Source of the DNA: Undibacterium umbellatum
GTDB lineage: Bacteria; Pseudomonadota; Gammaproteobacteria; Burkholderiales; Burkholderiaceae_D
Reading direction: 5' to 3'
DNA length: 34,616 nucleotides
Assembly: GCF_014284125.1 (NCBI RefSeq)
Contig: NZ_JACOFX010000031.1
Span: 1 to 34,616, forward strand
Shown here piece after piece: positions 22,301 through 31,300 of the stretch (the stretch's first letter is position 1; each line of letters starts with the position of its first letter). Made by a program: the position numbers and the translations under genes. The notes beneath the pieces are model-generated. The model ran no database searches and was not told where the DNA came from. It saw nothing but the letters and a program-made list of their open reading frames with translations.

Positions 22301-25300
22301 GGCAACGAAGTACGTCAAAGCCGTGGTGGGTTCACCGTCGAATATCGCTACAACCGCGCAGGCCAGCGTACTGGCCTGACCGATGGTAATGGTTATGCCA
22401 CCAACTACGTCCTCGATGCCGCTGGCAACGTCCTGCAAAGCAGCCAGCAAATCGACAAGAATGGCAAATACGCCACCACGACCTATACCTACGACGACAT
22501 CAACCGCCGCGCATCAGAAAAAACTGCAGAAGGCTACCTGACCACGTTTGCCTACGATCTCGTCAACAACCTCACCAGCAAGACTGGCCATACCAGCACC
22601 AGCGCAGGTGGGGCAGGGGATGTCGCCTTTACCCAGAGCTATCGTTACGACAATGTCTACCGCATGACAGGCATGACCGATATCAATGGCGCTGTCAACA
22701 GCTATGGCTACGATAACCTGGGTAACCGCAATAGCGTCACCCAGTTCATCGGTACGCCGCAAGAACGTCAATCCAGCAGCAGCTATGACTTGCTGAGCCG
22801 CAAAGTGTCCGACACCGATGTGCTTGGCAAAGTCACCAGCTACCAGTTTGATGCTGTCGACAACCTGCTCGTCGTCACTGACGGTGACCGCGTCACCACC
22901 AATGTCTTTGATGCTGTTCACAATCTCGTCAAGAGCACCAACCCGTTGGGCCATATCAGCCTGTATGAATACGATGCCAATGGCAACAAGATCAGACAGA
23001 CAGTTGCCGCAGGTCTGGTTGAAGAACAAAAGTTCATCTACTCCTATGATGCAGAAAACCAGCTCGTCCTCAGCACCAACCTGACGATAGGCAACCGCAA
23101 GACCGCTATCGCCTATGATGCCCTGGGCAACCGCATCAGCATCGCCGAAGTCAATGGCAGCACCGTTAGTGAACAGACTTTCCATTACGACGCCAACCAC
23201 AACGTCGACAGCAGCACCGACAATGCCCGTGTCAAGACCACCTACGCCTATGATGGTGCAGGCAATCTCATCAGCAGCACAGAAGCGAAAGGCGTGGCGG
23301 GCAAAGAACGTACCACCAACTATCGCTACAACCTCGACAAGCAACTCGTCGGCATCACCGACCCTATGGGCTTCATCACCAGCTTTGTGGTGGATGGCCG
23401 TGGCAACCGCCTGCAGATCCGCGATGCAGAAGGTCACCTGACCCAGCAAGTCTTTGATGTCAGCAACAACCTGCTCAGCACCCAGACAGAAACCGGCAAG
23501 CTCTACAGCAACAGCTATGACATCGCTGGCAACCTGAGCAGCAACACCACCGCCAAGACTGACGGTACAGATGCCCGCACCACCAGCTATGCCTATGACA
23601 AAAAAGACCGTGTCACTACCACCGTTAATGGCGAAGGCTATCAAACCGCCATCACCTACGATTTGTTTGACAACAAGCTGACCGTCACCAGCGGTGCCTA
23701 TGCCGCGGCACCGGCTGGCCCTGCCAGCAGCTCGGCGCTCAGCAGTGATGCTGACAAGGCCGCCCTGGCAAAAGTGTCCACCCGCAGTGCTGCTTACGAC
23801 AAGCTCAACCGCCTCGTCAGCAGCACCGATGGTGAAGGCAATATCACCACCTATGGCTATGACGCCCGTGGCAACCGCACCAGCGTCACCGAAGCCAGCA
23901 ATACCCGCCCGGCGACCACCAGCTATACCTATGATGGCGCTGACCGTGTCATCAAGGTCGTCAGCCCACAAGGTGCAGAAACCATCTACACCTATGGTGA
24001 ACAGCACACCACCAAACCGGCCAGCGAATTGCGCAAAAACCGTAATGGACCTGCCGTCACCACCACCTATGATTACGATGCGAATGGCCGCCTGGTACAA
24101 GAAAGCATCGCCGGTGTCAGCCTCATCAAGCATGAGTTTGATGTGCTTGGCAATGAAGTCAGCACCACCAATGGCACCCAGACCATCAAGCATGAATATG
24201 ATGCCGATGGCAGGGAAGTGGCCAGCATAGACAATGCTGGCAAACGCACCGAATACACCTATGACAAAAACGGTAACCGCCAAAGTGTCAAGGATGCCAG
24301 AGGCAATACCAGCTACTTCTGGTACGACGCCGACAAGCGCATGGTCGCCAGCCTGGATGCAGAAGGCTATCTGAGCAGCTATCACTACGATAGTGCCGAC
24401 AACCGCACCAGCATGACCCAGTACGCCAACCGCTATAGCGGCAGCGTCAATGTCAGCCAGTTGCCGCAGGCAGTGCAGCAAGCCATGGACCGCAGCACCA
24501 GCATCGAGTATGACAAAAACAACCAGGTCATTGCCCAGACTACGGCTGACCATGTCCGCAGCGAATTCATCATTGATGGCGCAGGCAACCGCGTGCTCGA
24601 TAAAAACTTTGTGGAAACTGCTGTCAAGCGCAATACCAGCTACACCTATGACAACAATGGCCGCCTGCTCAGCAAGACCACCGCAGACGGCGTCACCACC
24701 CAATTTGCTTACGATGGGGCAGGGCGTGTCATCACCGAACAATTAAGCAAGTCCGGTGAAGTCACCCGCAGCACCCTGTATTCCTACGACCTTGACGGCC
24801 ACCGCGTCAGCACCACGCTAGACCCATCCGGCCTGGCCATCACCCAGACCCAGACTGTCGATGACCTCGGCAACGTCATTGAAAGCCGCGATGGCGAAGG
24901 GCGCTTGAACACACGCCAATACGACGCCATGGGCCGCCTGAAAGAAGTCAAGGATGCCTCCGGCACGTTCCTGCAATCCTTCAGCTACGACATCAACGGC
25001 AACATCACCAATGAATATGGCAAGGACGGTCATAAAACCTACACCTATGACGCCAACAACCAGCGTACCAGTGTCACCTATGCCAGCGTTGCCAAGTTTG
25101 AACTCGACAGTGGCTATAGCACTACCAATGGCCTCACCACCATGCAATATGATGCGGTGGGCAATGTCATCCAGATCACCAACGCTGCCGGCTTTAAAAC
25201 TACCAACTACTACGACCGCGACAACCGCCTGATCGCCCAGCTCGATACCGACAATGTCCTGCATGAGTACGACTACGACGCCTTTGGCGACAAAGTGGCC

Positions 25301-28300
25301 GAACGCATGTACATGACCCGTCTCGACAAGGCAGCGCAAGACCCGGCTGCCCGTCCGGTTGCACCGGCAGGTGAGGTGCGTGTGTATGGTTTTGAATTCG
25401 ACCAGATGGGCAGACAGGTACGCAAAGTCTATCCACAAGTCGTCATCACCCATCTGGGCAATAGCAATACTGCCAACCCAAGTGGCAGTAAAAACCTGGA
25501 GCGACCAGAAGAAACAGCCCGCTATGATGCCGCTGGCAATGTCATCGAATCCGTCGCCGTCAACGGCAGCCACACCTATGGCTATTACGATGCCGCAGGC
25601 CGCCTGACAGCCCAGGTCGATGCCCTGGGTTACCTGACCCGTTTTGAGTACGACAAGAGCGGCAATCTGCTGCAAAAGCGCATGTACACCGCCGCCATTG
25701 ACCTCAGCAAGCTCGACTCCACCAAGGTCCCGGTTGCCGTCGGTGGCAAAGTTGCCACTACCAACTACGTCTATGATGCAGCCAACCGTCTGGTAGAGCA
25801 GCGCACACCGGCAGTCCTGTTGATGGATCAGAACAGCCATGCCGAAACCACCGATGTCACCATCACCCGCTATCGTTACGACAAGAGCGGCAACCTGGTA
25901 CAAAAAACCATCGCCGCAGGCAGCAGCGTCGAGCAGGCAGAGTACAACTACTATGACAGCCGCAACCGCCGCATCGCCAGCGTCAGCACAGGCCGCGCCC
26001 TGAGCCTTTACAGCTACGATGACCAGGGTCACCTGCAAGCCAAGCTCAGCTATGTCACTGCCGTACCTGGCAGCGTTGACCTGGGCAGCGTCACGGCCAA
26101 CCCTGCCGCCTTGCTGCAACTGGTGGCCGGCAACCCAGGTGACAAGGCCACCCGCTACACCTATGATGCGCGTGGCCAGGTGACCAGCGAAGCCGAAGCC
26201 ACCTCCCAGGCCAGTGCCTCGGTCAAGGATGCTGACAGCTTCAACATCGTCTTCACCACTGCCTACACCAAGAACTACCAGTACGATGCCCTCGGCAACC
26301 GCACCCTGCTTGACGACAATGGCCGTATCACCCGCTCACAATATGATGCGGCCAACCGCGTCACCCATATCGTCGGCCCGGATGGCACAGGCTCACGCCA
26401 GGCCTATGATGCGGCTGGCAATGTCACCCATAGTGTCACTGGTGAACGCGCCAGCGATGCCATAGCTGCCACCAATGTACGTGCCAGCCTCAGCGACAGC
26501 TTGAGCACCACCCTCAACATCAGCTACCGCCTGAGTGACCTGCGCATTCCATCCTACGTTGTCTGGGACAGCGTCTCCCATGCCACCCTGGATGGCTACA
26601 CCAACAAGTCTGAGCTGACTGTCAATGGCAATTCGCAAGACGGCTACAGCAATGTCCCGCGTCCTGCTTACAACAGCACCACCTACTACCGCGTGGTCAC
26701 GCAAGACAAGGCAGGCAATCTTGCCTACAGCGAAGAAGTCAAGCTGGAAATGCCGCCAGAAGTACAAGACGTCAAAGCCAGTGTTGACCAGTATGGCCAG
26801 GTGCATGTCAAGGCCCGCTTTGGCCCCGGCCTCACCAGCCCTGCCGTAATCTATGGCCCCAAAGGGGCGACCAATGCATCGGTCCCCATGAGCGCCGTCG
26901 GTGATGGTTACTACGAAGGTATCTTGCCAGCAGGGTTTGATCCCAATACCCTGGCATTCCGTCTTGGCTGGCAAAACGCCAGCGGGATAGCCTTCGCCAG
27001 CACAGAACAAAACTTCGAAGCCCCGGCCAAACGCCAGGGCAGCATCAACACCCTGTCTGAAGTCAGCACCACCAAAGGCCTCCTGCTCAAGTTAGACAGC
27101 CAGATGCAACCGCTGGAAGCGACCAACATCAGCCTGCTGACCGCCAAATGGCGTATCTACAAAAAAGGCGTCAACAACGAGCCATTCGCCTCCACCGGCA
27201 ATACCCTCGACAACGGCCAGTACAAGCTCGTGCTGGGCGATACCAAAGCCATGTACGCCGGTATTGAATATGAAATTCTGGTCGAAGGCGTAGACAAAGA
27301 CGGCAAAGAAGTCATCGTTGACCACATCATCTACAAGATGACAGGCAACACCGCCAACACCACCGTTTACAACACAGTCGCCTGGTCAGCCCCGCCGGAT
27401 GGCGACTCCCAGGTTATCGTCGTCAAAGGCCAACCTGTACCTTCAGAACGCATCAAAGGCAAAGCTCCGGTTGCCAACGACCCTGGCAACCCTGGTGTGG
27501 ATGACCGCGTCATCGCCCACTTGCCCCTGGCCGTCAACAGCAGTGCGGTCGGCATCTACTACAGCAACCGCAACGAAGACCAGAACCAGACTGGCATCAG
27601 TAGCAACAAATGGATGGAATGGGTCCCCAACTTCGTCAATGGCGAAGACAACGGCTACTGGGTCCACAAAGGCTACGACCTCGACCTCTTCAGCATCCTG
27701 CCCGCCAGCGACAGAAACCGCGTGGCGACTGACATGCACTTCTCCTGGAATGATGCCGCCACAGGTGACGGTCTCAGCTTCGCCAACGACATCATCATGG
27801 AACCCTATGGCAGCGGCTTCAAGGGAGAGATCAAGCACATCCCATTGCCAGCCAAAGCCATCCACTACAAGGTCTGGTATCGCGATGCCCAGGGCCATGA
27901 AGTCATCGTTGATTGGCACAAGGCCAATACCAACCTCACCAGCAACCACGAAGCCTATAGCGAAACCGTGCTGGCGACCGAAACCGGTGCCGCCATCACC
28001 GGCCTGGTCATGAACAATGGCCGCTTCAACGGTGGCCGCCTGAATGTACGCCCGGCAGCAGAATTCATGGACACCATGGTCGTTGCCACAAGCGCCACCG
28101 GCCAGCCCAGCGGTAAAAAAGACATCGTCGCCGGTGTCGCAGGTTACTACCGCGACAACCGCTACAACGCCATGAATGCCCTCATCGGCAGCAGCAGTGA
28201 CGACCACGTCTGGCGCAACTTTGGAGTCGATGCCGAAGGCCATGCCATCCAGACCGACGTCACCATCACCGAAGGCGGCAATGCCGTCTCCACCAGCTAC

Positions 28301-31300
28301 GCCCACTACGACGCCCTTGGCCGTCAGGACGCCAGCTACAGCGACAGCTTCACTGCCACCACCAACACCAATGGTGTTCTCAGCCAAAGCAGCCAGCGCA
28401 CCGTCAACCGCCAGACCTACGATTACGCAGGCAATGTCAACAGCAGTACTGACGCCGCTGGCAATGTACGCACCGCCACCTACGACGAAGCAGGCCGCCT
28501 GGCCAGCCAGACCGATGCCCTGGGTCATACCAAGAGCTTCCATTACGATGCCCAGAACCGCCTCGTCGCCACCACCGATGAAAATGGTCACACCAGCTAC
28601 CGCCATTACGACCTCAGCGGCCAGGTAGACAAAGTCACCGACGCCACTGGCCTCATCCAGCAATACCAGCACGACGCCTTTGGCCGCACCATCTACGCCA
28701 TCGACGGCAATATCAACTACACCAACCTGCGCTACGACCAGCGTGATGGCCTCCTGCAACAAGGCAAGACCGAATTTGAACTCGACGCCTGGGGCCAGCG
28801 CATCGCCCAGCACGACACAGGCGACGCCAGCAACACCAGCGGCCACCGCCGTCAAACCACCTATGACGAATATGGCCGCGTCACCAGCGTCACCGAATGG
28901 AAACGCAGCGTCGAACAAGCCCAGCCGCAGGCAGTGACGACTTACCGCAGCTACGATACCTACGGCAACCTCATTGCCGAAGTGGATGGCAATGGCAAAG
29001 GCACCACCTACCAGTACGACGGCTTTGGCCGCATGACCCGTCGCGTAGACCAGGCAGGCCATGCCACCGTCTACACCTACGACGAACAAGGGCGTCAGGT
29101 CAAACAAACTGGTACAGAAGGTCAGAACATCCAAAAGACCTACGACCAGGCTGGCCACCTCATCCAGGTGGCCGACAGCGCCACTGGCACCCAGACCGAC
29201 TACGCCTACGACATCAAAGGCCAACGCGTACAAGAAAAAGTCCGCAGCCAGCGCGATGCCCAAGGCCAGGCCCATGACCGCGATGTGCGCAATGAATACG
29301 ACGAGTTAGGCCGCCTGACCCGCTTTAACGACGTCCTCAACGGCGTCACTCAAAGCATGCAATACGATGCCGTTGGCAACCGCACCCGCGTCACCGGCAG
29401 CGGTGGCGGTGTCAGCGTTGACCACATCAGCGTCTACGATGCAGCCGACCGCATTGCCTCCACCGTCACCGCCGACGGCCAGGTCAGCCTCACCTATGAT
29501 GCCGCAGGCAACCGCAAGACCAGCAGCTTAGGCGGCGTCACCACCACCTACAGCTACGACGCCTACAACCGCGTCACCAATGCCAGCAGCACCGATGGCA
29601 GCAGCCAGCAATGGGAATACGACAGCGCAGGCAATGTCACCCTCTATGCCGAACTCAAAGGCGGCATGATCAGCAAAACCACCCGCAGCCGCTACGACCA
29701 AAGCGGCCAGCTCATGTGGAGCCGTACCGACAATGACCCTGGCACCCAAAAAGCCAGCATGCAGGAAACCGCCAACCGCTATGACAATGCTGGCCACCTC
29801 ATCGCCAACAGCCTGCATATGATCGACGACAAGGTCAACAAGACCTTCCAGTACCTGCACGACATCGACGCCACCGGACAAGAAAACCGCGTACGCGCCT
29901 TTGGTGACGCCAACGGCAACAGCGCCCTCGTCTACAACCAGAACCACCAGCTCGTCACCGTCAACCAGGGCAAAGGCGATGGCAAAGACCGCGAAGAAAT
30001 CAGCAACTATATCTACAACGCCGATAACCAGATCCTCAGCAAAATCCATGATGACGGCAAACACGGCACAGAAAGGATGGAATACCACTACACCAACGGC
30101 AACATCCAGGCCCAGACTGGTGTCGATGCCGAAGGAAAAAACCAGAGCAAGATCGACACCGGCAACTACGCCTTCTTCCAGATGCTCGACGACAGCCACC
30201 CCGGTGGTGTCAGCCGCTACACCATCCGAGGCGGCGACACCCTGCAAGGTATCGCCAGTGCCGTCTACGGCACCAGTAGCCTGTGGTATCTGATTGCCGA
30301 CGCCAATGGCCTCACCGCAGAGAGCGCCCTCATTGAAGGCAATGTCATCACCATCCCGAATACCGCGCAAACCGGGCGGGTTGATAGTGAGCGCTTCAAG
30401 GTTTATAACGCCAGTGAGATTGAAGGTAGCAAGTTGCCTAATCTGGCGGCACCTGGGCCGGGGGCTTGTGCCACCATCACACAAATCATCATGATCGTGG
30501 TGGCTGTCGTAGTGACCGTCTATACAGCAGGTATCTTGTCAGGCGCGTCCGGCGCATTCATGCAGACCATGGCAGCGGGTTCATCCGTATTGACAGGAGG
30601 TGCAGTTGGAGGAGGTGTTGCCGCATCAGTGGCAGGAAGTGCAGGACTTACCGCGGTTACCACCGCTGGCTCACTCGGTGCCATTCTCACCACCGCAGGC
30701 ACAGCCTTCGTTGCAGGAGCCGCAGGGTCGATTGCCAGCCAGGCGGTTGGCAAAGTCATCAATCCAGACATGGAATGGAGTTGGAAGCAAGTTGGTCTGG
30801 CGGGCCTTGGTGCAGGCATCACAGCAGGTATAGGAGGCTTTTTAGGACCCGTCTCCAGCGCACTTAGCCCGCTTGAGCGTGCCGCCAGCATAGCAGGCCG
30901 CGCCATGGCAGGTAATGCGATTACCCAAAAAATAGCCGTTGCAGCAGGTTGGCAAAAGGAGTTTGACTGGAAAGGTGTGACTGCTACGGGCATTGGTAGT
31001 CTGGCTGGTTCAGCTGCTAACTCTGCCATGGGCGACAAGTTGTTCAATGGTGCCTTTGGTGAGTGGGGCGGCAAGCTAGCCCGTGCCACTGTCAGCAGCA
31101 TGGCATCTAGCGTTGCGGCAAGTGCTTACCAGAATGGTCGTGTAGACCTTAAGCAAATTGCGATTAGTTCGTTTGCGAGTTCGCTGGCGAATGGAATAGT
31201 TGAGACGGGGATGGATGATTTGCGCAAGAAAGAAGAAGCGCAACAAAAAGAGCTGCATTCGAAACCGGACGAGTTTAAATTAAAACCGGACATTTTTTCG

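Noticed and set aside
22514..24742. Antisense open frame of 742 codons
   Set aside because: Same cause as above: it mirrors YD coding sequence, with low-complexity Ala/Gly/Val/Ile content and no ribosome site. Similar shadows at 17651-19108, 20171-21490, 24818-26119 and 27443-29275 were dismissed likewise.
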